A stretch of 11,203 nt of DNA from Chromera velia (taxonomy: Eukaryota; Sar; Chromeraceae), in NCBI GenBank assembly GCA_018398765.1, contig JAHBMJ010000236.1:42501-53703 (forward strand), read 5' to 3'. The notes beneath the pieces are model-generated. The model ran no database searches and was not told the DNA's origin. It saw only the letters and a list, made by a program, of their open reading frames with translations. Shown here in pieces: positions 1-8,877 of this stretch. Position numbers and translations under genes: made by a program. The first letter of the stretch is position 1. Each line of letters starts with the position of its first letter.

Positions 1-2925
1 GGGATTGACAGATTCATTGAGAGAGGGAGGGAAAAAATCAGACCTGCGAAGAGCTCTCTTTCCTTTGTCCCCCAGCTCCGTCAGACATTCCAGCGCTTGA
101 AGGTAATCAGTCTGGTTGATGATCAGCATGTCATTGATAATTCTAACAGTCTGTCCGACGTAGGTATGCGGAGCACCATCACTGAGCAGCTCGGAAGGGT
201 CCATGTCTACCTCCTTCCTGATGGCATAGAGAATGCCCATCGAATCCTTTCCCCATGCCCAGAGATCATCGACGTACATGATCAGAATGGCATCGATCTC
301 TCCTGAAGGATCTCTGCGAACGAGGATAGACTCGCTTGCCTCCTTGAAACCAAACTTCTTCGCCTTGGACTTAAACCACTTGGTGTAGACGTGTGGACTC
401 TACTTCAATCCGTAGAGAGCATTGTTGGCACTTGCAATCGCCCCTGGCATGTACTCCGGAATCTCTTCAGTCACGACAGCGGGAATCTCGGTGGGGAGCT
501 TGATGTAGACTTTCTTTCCCACATCCATGGGGGCCTGTAAGAAAGCTATGGACACATCAGACTTAGCGCACGCGAAGGAGTTGCTAAGGGCGTAGATGAT
601 GGCTGCTCTGACGAGGCCAGGATCGGGAGTGCCAGAGAAGGTCTCGATCACTGTGGAGTCTCGATGACCCATGACAACGAGGCATGTTTTAGGAACTCGG
701 CGGTTGCCCTTAAGCTTCCACGTTAGGACAAAGCGCATCGGAATGGCCTTGTCGAAGTCAGGAGGCATCTCTCCCTTCTGCATGACGTAGATAGCAAGGT
801 TGTTTTTGTACTTGCGCATCTCAGTGAGGATCGACTCATCGAAATCACCTTTTGCTATCTCCTCCTTGGTCGTAGGTACGTGACCTTTCAGGACTTTGAC
901 TGCCCGAGTGGAGGCAGCCATCTCAACGAGCTCGCAGAGGTCAGTAATCTTCACTTCCCTTTCCTGATCTGGAGGGAAGATCCAGTCCCCATCGACTACC
1001 TCTGGCTCGTCCATGTGTTTATCTGCAGATGGAGCGGCTTCAAAAGGAGAGACATTCATTTCCCCGCCCCCTGAAGCCGCGAAGGGCTCAGAGGTGGGTA
1101 GATGGAGAGGAGGCTCACCGTCCTCAAGAGGGAAAGAAGAAAAAATATTTCCTTTCGGCAGACGAACAATTTCTCCCCACTTCCATCCTTTCATTCCATC
1201 AAGCTTTGTCAAGAAAGAGACATCAATGGATACACGCATGACTCGAACAAGGATAGCAGAGAAAGTGGGACCTCCACGCTCAAAAGAAGCAAAGACACTG
1301 ACACCTGGCTGAAGTTCAATGGATGTCTGTTCTCCGTTTCTGTGTGCATGCGACTCGTCTTCCTGTAGACTATCACCACTGACAACCTCCGTTAACATAG
1401 GGACAGATGGCAGTGGAAGCAGATGAGAGGCAGCAGAGGAGTGAACAGAACAAACGTAGCGAGGATGCAGATGCAAAGCTGTCCATCTGTTTTCTCTTTT
1501 CACAAGAACAGAGCAGGAAGACTCATTCCACTCACCCCCGAAAATGCCTACTTCATCCCTTGGAAACAATGATTTCATTCGAGGCTTTGGATCAAAAGCA
1601 AGCACGGGCATGCCAACGAGAAGTGAGTGCATGGGGGGAGGACGGCGATAGATAGCTTTGAACGGTGACTCACCCAACACTGAATGTACAGTGGTGTTCA
1701 GAGCATAGCACACACCCGGAAGGAGTGTGGGCCAGGCAGAATGAGGGAACTTATACTGATCGAGCAACTTTTTCATCACCTTCTTGATCTCTCTGTTGGC
1801 CCTCTCGATGATGCCCTGAACTGCCGGAGTGTACGCGGGCCCAGTCAGATGTGTGATGCCTCGTTCTCGACAGAACTTCTTGTACTCGTGGTTGACAAAC
1901 TCCCCACCGTTGTCTGTGCAGATATAGGTGGGCGCCCCCCACTTGGCAGTCCAGGCAATGAGGTGATCGAGGGCGGCATCCTTGGTAGTGAGTGCCATGA
2001 GGGACTTGAAGCGCTTGCTGCTGTCAACGATGACAGAGAGGTAGACGAATCCACCTATCCCTTTGTCGTACATCTCCGTCAAGTCCTGAAAGATCTTGTA
2101 GTTGAAGGGATGTTTGTTTTGCTTAGAGTCGTCTCGACTCCCAATCTGTCGCTTCACCGCATTGACTGCAGGACAGACTGGACACGCACGCACAGCCTTC
2201 TCACAGTTACTCTTCTTGCCGATGTCGTACCCCCTTTCCTTGAGGGTGCGATACATGGTTCGAGCAGAAGGATGACCAAGGAACTTATGAATCTCGGAGA
2301 GGGTATGCTGAGAGAGATCGGGCTCCTCTCTCTGTGCGTTGACTTCAGAAGCACCCTGCTTTGTTTGCTTAGAGTCTGTATTCTCTGTGTTCGAGTCGTT
2401 GTTGTTTGCCTCGTTCTCGTGAGCAGAATCAATAACAAAAGACTGTCACTGACTCAGCTCTTCAGCATGTCGGTGTAGAAGAGCACGGAGATGAGCTCTG
2501 TCTGCATCAACGTTGCGGTTAGGGACCCATATGGGGAACACGGTGAGTCCGTTGATGATGGGGCCTCTCAAGCGTTTAGAAAAACCGGGAATGGTCTTAA
2601 CAGGGGTGACAAAGTGGTCGGCGTTCTTGCAGTATCCAACAGGCGCAGGGACGAGAGCTCTGCGTCCGTTACCCTTGATCATTGCTTTTTCCCACACTGT
2701 GTAGACGGACCAGCCTGTCGCGTCCATAGTAGGAATGGTGAGAACAACGTCCTTGTAAATGGTCAGCTTGCCCTTCTTCTTGCCACTGAGGGTCTCTACG
2801 GTATTGAACGATGTCGTGTTCTTCACGGACTTCACCACGAACCGTCGGAAAGATTCGGGGAAGAGACCTTTTGTGCACCCGGAGTTGACGACGAGGTGCA
2901 ATCCCTCCAAGAGCTTCTGGCTAGC
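1..2925 (-). pseudogene. pol: copia pol pseudogene: protease-integrase-reverse transcriptase (partial)
   Basis: One reading frame runs from 2925 to the window edge, broken only by TGA at 2448-2446 and TAG at 402-400. The protease region shows VVNSGCTKG, where retropepsins have D-S/T-G; the catalytic Asp is Asn (codon 2886-2884). The integrase zinc finger is intact: HKFLGH at 2289-2272, then CPVC spaced as HHCC. The integrase core has Asp (DLTEM, codon 2085), Asp (CTDNGGEF, codon 1914) and Glu (GIIERAN, codon 1806), with exactly 35 residues between the last two. A variable linker follows, then reverse transcriptase: FVLTWKLKG, the motif A region KSDVSIAFLQAP, and NNALYGLK followed by the TAG. 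Reading past that stop continues without a frame change (SPHVYTKWF...) to MYVDDLWAWG, with YVDD at 276-265. The active-site residues of integrase and reverse transcriptase are preserved, so decay looks recent. RNase H would lie beyond position 1. Confidence 0.92.
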
Positions 2926-3006
2926 TCATATAGCAGAGCCGCATGTCAGCGCTGCACAGGCGTGACGGGAGGGAGAAAAGACAGAGTGGTGACTCTGGTC
3001 TTTCTA

Positions 3007-3177
3007 AAGAGAAGAAGGCAAAACTGACTTTCTGACTCTGCCAAAAGCTAAGTCTAAAGCAATTATCTCGGCTTCAGGAGTGCTGCTGATCAGTGTCTTG
3101 CAAGTCAGACTTTTCCATTCAGTTTCAGTGTAAGAGGGGAAACCAAGCAAAGTACCGCAGCTTTGAAGTCTATCAGA
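3007..3177 (-). pseudogene. RNase H-like fragment lying between gag and protease
   Basis: The minus-strand frame between TAG 3180-3178 and TAG 3006-3004 reads about 57 residues. It includes ETEWKSLTCKTLI followed by SSTPEAEIIALDLAFGR. The pattern W-K-S...K...(S)ST.EAE..AL is the signature of the RNase H domain at the extreme C-terminus of copia pol (recollection of the family, not a search). Here it sits upstream of protease, in the pol frame and on the same strand. The catalytic N-terminal part of the domain is missing. It could be a recombination scar or an insertion from another copy. The alternative is a chance similarity in a divergent gag tail. Confidence 0.55.
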
Positions 3178-4163
3178 CTATGCGGCACACTCTTTCCGAC
3201 TCTGACCTATATGTGGTTGCGTATCAGCCCCTTCGGTCATACAGATCCACTCGGTGTACAAGTCAGCTGCATCAGCCTTTTCATGTTCATGATCATCCGC
3301 CAAGTCAGCGAAGCAGACGTTCTTCTTGCCTTAGCCGACCAGTGGTTCTTCTTGCCACAGTTGTAGCACTTGTCGTCCGGTTTGACCGGGCACTCATGAG
3401 GCTGAGTCCGGTTGCAACGGTAGCATCTCTTCTTGTTGTCCTCCTTCCTGACCTTGTCGGCGGGGAAGCGGTTCGGTTGGAACTTTGACTTAGTCCCTCC
3501 CTGCAGACCACGACGACGACGATGATCTGTAACACCAGCCATCTGCCCTTGCTGTGCGGGCGGCTGTAGAGAAGAAGAAGCCGAACTCAAGATGGACTCC
3601 TGCTTCGCGAGCACATCGAGACGGTCGAGGATACTGGTGACATCCTCGGCAGCGAGGCTATCAACTAGTCTATGCTTGTGCTTGTCGGCAACGGAAGCAA
3701 CCAAGGTAAGAAATTAGTCGCTGTCACTGGGGTCATAGTTGACTTCCTTGTAGTCGTGCATCAGTTGCTTCCAGGCCTCTATATGTTGATGGAGGTTGTG
3801 GTTGTAATGTTGCCTGAAGGCCTTGAAACGCTTCTGCACATCGAGGCGCCTTTTTGTAATATCCGGCAGGTAATGTTTCTGCAAGGCATCAAGGATCTCT
3901 TTGCGTGCAGGGGGAGCGTCAGGGTCAGTCACAACTGACTCAATAACCTCCATAAACTCGGCGTTTGGCCCTCTAGCAGTGCCTGCGTGGATGATGAGGC
4001 CGAGCTCTGCCTGCTTCTTCATGGGCGCATCGGTGAACGTCATCGTTGCTAAGTTCAACATGATCTCAAGAACCTTCCTCCAGGATTGGAAGCGTCCCTT
4101 TCCATAGAGAGAGAAGAGAGGGATGTTTTAGAATGGAAGGTTAGAGGAGTGCCGATTCGCCAT
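3178..4163 (-). pseudogene. gag: copia gag (nucleocapsid) pseudogene
   Basis: The chosen start is the ATG at 4163-4161, in a strong ACCATGG context. The frame gives MANRHSSNLPF, then an in-frame TAA at 4130-4128, then a gag-like core including GRFQSWRKVLEIML, typical of the region where copia gag proteins carry an F..W motif. A long helical, charged section follows (about 4060-3720), then a second in-frame TAA at 3716-3714, a basic linker, and a nucleocapsid zinc knuckle. The knuckle reads CYNCGKKNHWSAK. The final Cys codon appears as only two bases (3329-3328), a 1-base deletion that shifts the frame. The tail continues in the pol frame (KKNVCFADLADD...) to TAG at 3180-3178. An additional upstream CYRC...H.C group precedes the knuckle and may be a second, atypical metal site. 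Gag would form the intracellular virus-like particle and bind element RNA. It is a pseudogene because of two stops and one frameshift. Confidence 0.88.
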
Positions 4164-4297
4164 GGTCTTGCGCAATAGTTGGAAGGTCAACGAAGGAAGG
4201 AGAAAGGAATCAAAGGTCTGCACACACTGATATGTTAATTAAAGACTATTGTGCAGTGACTATCAATTGTTAGCAAGAGATTCAGAAGGTCTGATAG

Positions 4298-4305
4298 TAT
4301 ATATA
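4298..4305 (-). promoter_or_regulatory. TATA-like box upstream of gag
   Basis: TATATATA lies 135 nt upstream of the gag ATG on the element's strand, where the promoter in the 5' LTR of a copia element would be expected. The motif is palindromic and the surroundings are AT-rich, so direction is inferred only from context. Confidence 0.3.
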
Positions 4306-5237
4306 CAAACGTACAGACACTTGCAAGTCATACAAGTCTATCAAATCGATTGGCTAAATTGATTTGGATGCGCGTGCTCAAATTATAAATCGATTCTGTC
4401 AGTCGATCGATCGATTTAATCGAATATACAAATTCGATTCTGTATTGCATACAACGAGAACGGAAAGTGAATACGATGAGACGGCATTGTTGCACTATTG
4501 CTTCACGCATGCGCGATATGATGTATGAACATTCTTAAGGCTACGGCATGTCCGAAAATATGCGAACGCATGCATGCACACCGATACAGATGGACGGGGG
4601 CCATGCGCGGAACTGTTCAGATATCATGCAGGGCCAATAGGGTGCTACAGTATGCACACGGCCTATAGAACATCACAGCAAAAGAAGTCTCGGCTCAACA
4701 TGTGTCTGGGGCTTTTTCACAGATATCTTTACTGTGTTTTCGTATCGAACCTAATCGAGTTATTAGTGTATTGAGAGATCACGTTAACTAGAAAATGAGT
4801 CAATCATTCTCTAGATCGTCATTTTTTCCTTTTTAAAAATGTTAGAAAAAATATGGCAAATTAGTTTTATAAACTCAGGTAAAGAATATGTAATGTAGAC
4901 AGTTTGCAGATCGATTTGCTATAACTATGAGTGAGAATTTCAGACTAATTTTTAGTCGTATTTAGGCCTTCATACGCGATAATGCGCGACCCCTGGTTTC
5001 CCCCTTTCACCGGGGCCATGGCATGCTCCGCAGGAGCATCAAAATGCGTTATGCGAGTGCGTGCGATCTCAGGGCCTCTCGGCTGATCTCAGCAAAGCTG
5101 AGCTGCCCCCCGAGGCGATTGAGCGTTCGTCTCGTCGTTCTCACTTCGTTTCGACTGAACCATGCACCCTCACGTCCCATTCTGAGCACACTCACGCTTC
5201 ACTTGATCGAGTTACCAGCCTCACTGAAACACGTTTG
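4306..5237. other. Non-coding stretch, probably LTR remnant plus upstream region of the 5.4 kb gene
   Basis: No convincing gene. The part to about 4990 is AT-rich with clustered ATCGAT words, including an 8-bp inverted repeat (4387-4394 with 4410-4417). It may include the rest of the copia 5' LTR, but no edge is visible. From about 4985 the base composition becomes GC-richer. ATG 5018 (GCCATGG context) opens only 22 codons, and ATG 5023 opens 72 codons without protein-like character. This segment could be promoter, 5' untranslated leader or a small first exon of the downstream gene. Confidence 0.5.
5023..5116. repeat. Cluster of short perfect hairpins
   Basis: ATGCTCC (5023-5029) and GGAGCAT (5033-5039) form a 7-bp stem with a 3-nt loop. 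CTCAGC (5088-5093) and GCTGAG (5097-5102) form a 6-bp stem with an AAA loop, enclosed by GCCTC (5074-5078) pairing with GAGGC (5112-5116). If transcribed in the leader of the plus-strand gene this would be a structured RNA segment. No known RNA family was recognised. Confidence 0.4.
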
Positions 5238-5316
5238 GTGAGAAATTGGTGTAGAGTTTTGCTCATAGAGACGAATGCCGTGCAACTCATGCGTGATCGT
5301 GGACTTTCTTCTGTAG
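5238..5316 (+). other. Candidate 79-nt intron in the leader of the membrane-protein gene
   Basis: A strong donor-like GTGAGA follows TTTG at 5237. A pyrimidine-rich acceptor, TTTCTTCTGTAG, ends at 5316. Length is similar to the 78-91 nt candidate introns elsewhere in the window. Splicing does not join an upstream open frame to the downstream frame: in the needed phase the junction codon is TGA. If real it is best explained as an intron in the 5' untranslated region. Confidence 0.35.
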
Positions 5317-5395
5317 ATGTCACATTTGTGCATTGAACTTGCCTGACCTTCGCGAAGTTTCAGTCTGGATTGCGCAATTTTGTTTTGCGTTCCCA

Positions 5396-6664
5396 ATGCG
5401 GTCACCCAGCTTGAGTGGTGCACCGCCGCATCCAGGTAGAGATGATTCGAACTTTCTACCAGACGCACAAAGTCCTTCTGTCTCTCCCCAGGCTGCTGCG
5501 GAAGGTGGGGGCCAAACGGCTACTCTCCCTGGGACGGCTGCAGCCGTAGATACGTCAGATCCACCGGATTGTGAATGGCGCCGCCTCTTGGATGACAACG
5601 GCCCCCCTCTGTCAAAGAAGTAGGAGAGTGCTCTTCGGGTGATCGCGGAGTCTCTTCGTGCGGGAATCAACAGCGAATTCCGCCTGTTAGCAGAAGACCC
5701 GCGACTGGCTGTGCGACTGAAGTTCAAAGACATCTTCAGGGGTAATTCCACATTGCTTGTCTGTCTGTACTTACTCGCGATGGTTGCAGAAGCTTGTGTC
5801 TCCTTCGCAGCAAGGTTAGCAGGACTTGATGAAGATGGTGAGGAATTGGTGACGCCGTCTTTGACCCGCCGCCAGCTGTTTTGGCTTCTCTTTGGAGCGC
5901 GAGTGCTGCTCACGTTGCCCGTTATGCTGATGATGGGCTTTGGTGAGCGGTACAACCTCGGATTACGCCGGTATCGGGAGTTGAGGCAAGATTATCTAGC
6001 GGTTGTTCGGCGTCTGGGTGAGAAACCCTCAGAAAACTGGAGCATCAACCTTCAGGCGTTCTACAAGTTGACGCATCGACAGCTTCTGCAAGGTACCTTG
6101 TGCATGATCGCGACTCTTGCCATCAACGCGATGGCTGACTCGATCATTGAATGTGTATTGAATTTGATGGCGGTCCACCTGCTGACTCACCTTGACGAGT
6201 GGGGTGCCAACAATTTCGCTCTGAATCGTTTGAACCTGCGAAAACTTATGGCACGGAATGATCGGGGTTGCCTAGTTGTAAATGGCTGCATCCCGTCTCT
6301 GATGGGTGTATGGGCAAAATTTGTGAGAGAGAGCCCAGAACATGCGCTGGCTCTTCTCGATAGCGACCCAGCTTTGTACCTTGCGGAAAGCTACCTGAGC
6401 TTTTGGGGAATTCCGGTTTCTAACACTTTTCGCGACGCTCCTCAGATATCACAAGCACCCGCTGTTTTCGCACAATCGTCACCACCACCACCACCACCAC
6501 AAATTCAGCCGATGCCCCCGCAGAGAAGTGCAAGCCAACTTCAAGGAAGTCGCCTTTCCCAACAGCCTGCCAGTGGCCCGCCGGGGGCTGACCCTGACCG
6601 GCCGGTGGTAGACAGAGATTCTGCTAGAGATTTTGTTTGTTGTCCATGTTTTGGCTCAGTGTAG
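5396..6664 (+). CDS. Unrecognised multi-pass membrane protein, frame interrupted by one TAG
   Basis: I do not recognise the family. ATG 5396 is the first in-frame ATG and opens a Pro/Ser/Ala-rich, low-complexity N-terminus (MRSPSLSGAPPHPGRDD...). Codon 76 is TAG (5621-5623). The same frame then runs open to TAG 6662-6664. Numbering from M1 and counting the TAG, hydrophobic segments lie at about 119-140, 161-183 and 230-266, the last long enough for two helices. A basic stretch (about 190-215) separates the second and third. The C-terminal 100 residues are proline/serine-rich and probably disordered: a (CCA)6 tract gives six prolines at 363-368, and the end is DFVCCPCFGSV, a cysteine cluster that could be lipidated. 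The stop may be the end of an intron: GTAGAT at 5546 to AAGTAG at 5623 is 78 nt and divisible by three. Otherwise it is a nonsense change. Without the upstream part the next in-frame ATG (5780) would cut into the first membrane segment. An AATAAA follows the stop. Confidence 0.7.
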
Positions 6665-6710
6665 TACGATGTTTAGTGTTTCAGGTTGAATCAATCAATA
6701 GAATCGAAGA

Positions 6711-6716
6711 AATAAA
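6711..6716 (+). terminator. Polyadenylation signal AATAAA
   Basis: A canonical AATAAA lies 47 nt after the stop codon of the plus-strand membrane-protein gene, in sequence that turns abruptly AT-rich. This supports TAG 6662-6664 as the real end of that gene. Confidence 0.6.
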
Positions 6717-6868
6717 GAAGCAGATTCTAAGTAAAGTCTGATCAAAATTAACTTAAAAACGATTTTCAAGATTTGAATAAGCAAACTTTGAGCAACGTGA
6801 TGTACGTAAAATTATATTGTATGACATAAATTAAATATAACTTAGGCCATTATTTGGTAGTCCCGCCG

Positions 6869-6990
6869 GACCATAATCTAGACCATAATCTATATAGAAA
6901 AAATTATTCAAGTTTCTGTGTCATTCGATACTAAGCCAGACATAAGCCTAAACCGTCTCTAGAACCGTCTCTAGAACCGTCTAGAACCGA
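6869..6990. repeat. Two short 12-bp tandem repeat tracts
   Basis: GACCATAATCTA is repeated exactly twice (6869-6880, 6881-6892). AACCGTCTCTAG is repeated exactly twice (6951-6962, 6963-6974), followed by a 10-bp version (6975-6984) and AACCG. Both units are 12 bp and share an ACC...TCTAG pattern, so they may descend from one minisatellite unit. No coding potential is seen. Confidence 0.75.
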
Positions 6991-7528
6991 ACTGTAAGAA
7001 TGTTCTAGTATGATTAGTTCTCTTCCAACAGCCGAGACAGTCCTGCTATGCACGTACTGTTCACTAAGGGACTGACGATGGACTCTACCGAAATCACCAA
7101 CCCCAAGATTGATTAATGTGACGGCATGCTCTCACTTCTGGATAAGTCAAGTAATCGAACGAAAAGAATGCATGCAAAAAATTCAACTTTTGTACGATCT
7201 GGGTGGGGACGCCGAAAAAAGTGAATAATTAATGTATGTACCTTCTACACGCGCATCATTCGCAAAAAGTCATAGGTCTGATCGCATATACAATGGTGCT
7301 GACACATCGGAACCGTGCATGCAATATCAGACGAACTGACTCCAAGAATGCAACATCTGATCAATCGAAAAGCATAGGACAAGGCATGAGAACCGATGTG
7401 CAAGACCCCTCTTTCCCCTTTGCTGCTGTCTTTTGTCTATCACTTCCAGCAGGTGAATAGTACACTCAATGGTATAAGCAGGAAAGAATATAAGAAGATC
7501 AATTATCAAAGGAGGGAATGTAACAAAA
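6991..7528. other. AT-rich intergenic stretch without recognisable gene
   Basis: Short frames exist on both strands (for example 7236-7460 plus, 7327-7566 minus) but lack recognisable motifs, biased composition or splice-supported extensions. The minus-strand part nearest 7528 may be the 3' flank of the adjacent reverse-transcriptase-like fragment. Confidence 0.5.
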
Positions 7529-8209
7529 TCAACCAAGAACAGTAAAAAGAAAGAAAGTTCTTTCATTCCATAATGCGATCAATGAAAGACTCCTCGAACG
7601 AGCAATAACATCAGAAAAAACCTTCACGAGAAAATAAAAAGGCCAACGAAGAAGAAAACATTCAAAAAAAAGAAAAGTCAGTTCATCAATAAGAACATAA
7701 GCAGGGGCATTACAGGAAAGCAAAGAACGCAATACATTCGAACTCATCTGTCCGATCATTCCCTGCAACCGAGGAATACAAGAAAAACCATGGATGAATC
7801 TAACTCTCTTCAGCGTAGGGAAGGGAGGGAATGGAAGAGCATTATCGAAATCATGGAGGCAAAAAAAAGAAAAAACACAAAGGTCATGATACCATTCGAT
7901 GAGAGCATCCCGATTAGGGTTTATAGCTGTAAAAAACAAAATAGAGGGTGCCTGTTAGAGAAAGAAAATCCGAAGCCCCAGCACTGTGGAGCCTTCCTAC
8001 CTTTCCAAGACATATTCAGGACTGTAAAGATCTTCCTGTAAAAGTAAAGCAGGAGGGCTCCCATCCCGAAAACTCATTACATCAGAAGAAGCACAGCCAG
8101 GAAAATGAACAAAAAGAGAGCGGTCATCCATATATCGTGCACCAAAGCATGACTTGTCTTCCCAAGATGAAACAGAGAAAGAATCAGTAACCGAGAACTG
8201 CTTATAGAT
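7529..8209 (-). pseudogene. Degenerate reverse-transcriptase-like fragment with YMDD
   Basis: One minus-strand frame runs from 8209 to a stop near 7529, broken only by TAG 7999-7997 and TAA 7957-7955. It begins just after TAA 8212-8210 with no ATG, so it looks 5'-truncated. Near the start is GARYMDDRSLFVH (YMDD at 8134-8123), resembling reverse-transcriptase motif C. It is followed by EDLYSPEYVLER, then after the TAG by EGSTVLGLRIFF, matching in style the beta-hairpin 'LE.E....FLG' segment after the catalytic aspartates in many retroelement polymerases. A further 140 or so residues follow (AINPNRDALIEW..., then GFSCIPRLQGMIGQMSSN...). Family unresolved; it is not the copia type seen at the left of the window. 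Alternatively some pyrimidine-rich AG sites here (for example TTTTTTACAG at about 7935-7926) could be true splice acceptors of a cellular gene. Confidence 0.45.

Positions 8210-8877
<668 letters not shown>

Larger units (their letters stand above)
1..4305 (-). mobile_element. Degenerate Ty1/copia-type LTR retrotransposon, 3' end off window
   Basis: Seen on the minus strand, right to left: a TATA-like box, a gag frame with a CCHC zinc knuckle, a retropepsin-like region, an HHCC zinc finger, a DDE integrase core, then reverse transcriptase with motifs up to YVDD. Integrase before reverse transcriptase is the diagnostic order of Ty1/copia (Pseudoviridae-type) elements. Apart from one 1-base deletion, gag and pol would share a single reading frame, as in the fused polyprotein of many copia elements. 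Stops, the deletion and a displaced RNase H-like piece show this copy is dead or only mobilisable in trans. The proper C-terminal RNase H and the 3' LTR would lie left of position 1. The right limit is set arbitrarily at the TATA-like box, because no LTR edge, primer-binding site or target duplication could be recognised. Confidence 0.93.

Noticed and set aside
97-306. Plus-strand ORF at the left end.
   Set aside because: It is the antisense of the reverse-transcriptase YVDD region, which is clearly coding on the minus strand.
1684-2478. 264-codon plus-strand ORF.
   Set aside because: It is antisense to the integrase region, whose minus-strand frame carries intact HHCC and DDE motifs; the plus frame has no recognisable domain.
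4164-4300. Primer-binding site and LTR edge for the copia element.
   Set aside because: No stretch matching a tRNA 3' end next to a TG...CA boundary was found, and only one LTR could be in the window, so there is nothing to compare.
5435-5460. GGTAGA...TCTACC inverted repeat around GATTCGAAC, resembling a tRNA T-arm.
   Set aside because: No acceptor stem, D-arm or anticodon arm could be built around it on either strand.
5436-5623. Intron from the good donor CAG|GTAGAG (5436) to TAG 5623.
   Set aside because: The length (188 nt) does not preserve the frame from ATG 5396 into the membrane-protein frame; GTAGAT at 5546 does.
5320-5955. 211-codon minus-strand ORF, Ser/Arg-rich.
   Set aside because: It is antisense to the orphan membrane-protein gene and has low-complexity composition typical of a complementary frame.
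1-8209. Reassignment of TAA/TAG to glutamine, because most in-frame stops here are UAR (gag TAA x2, pol TAG at a conserved Gln, TAG in the 5.4 kb gene, TAG and TAA in the RT-like frame).
   Set aside because: The 618-codon pol segment uses only CAR for its Gln residues and has no internal UAR. The orphan gene ends at a TAG followed by AATAAA and non-protein-like sequence. Two further in-frame stops in the element are TGA. Pseudogene decay and an intron explain the pattern better.
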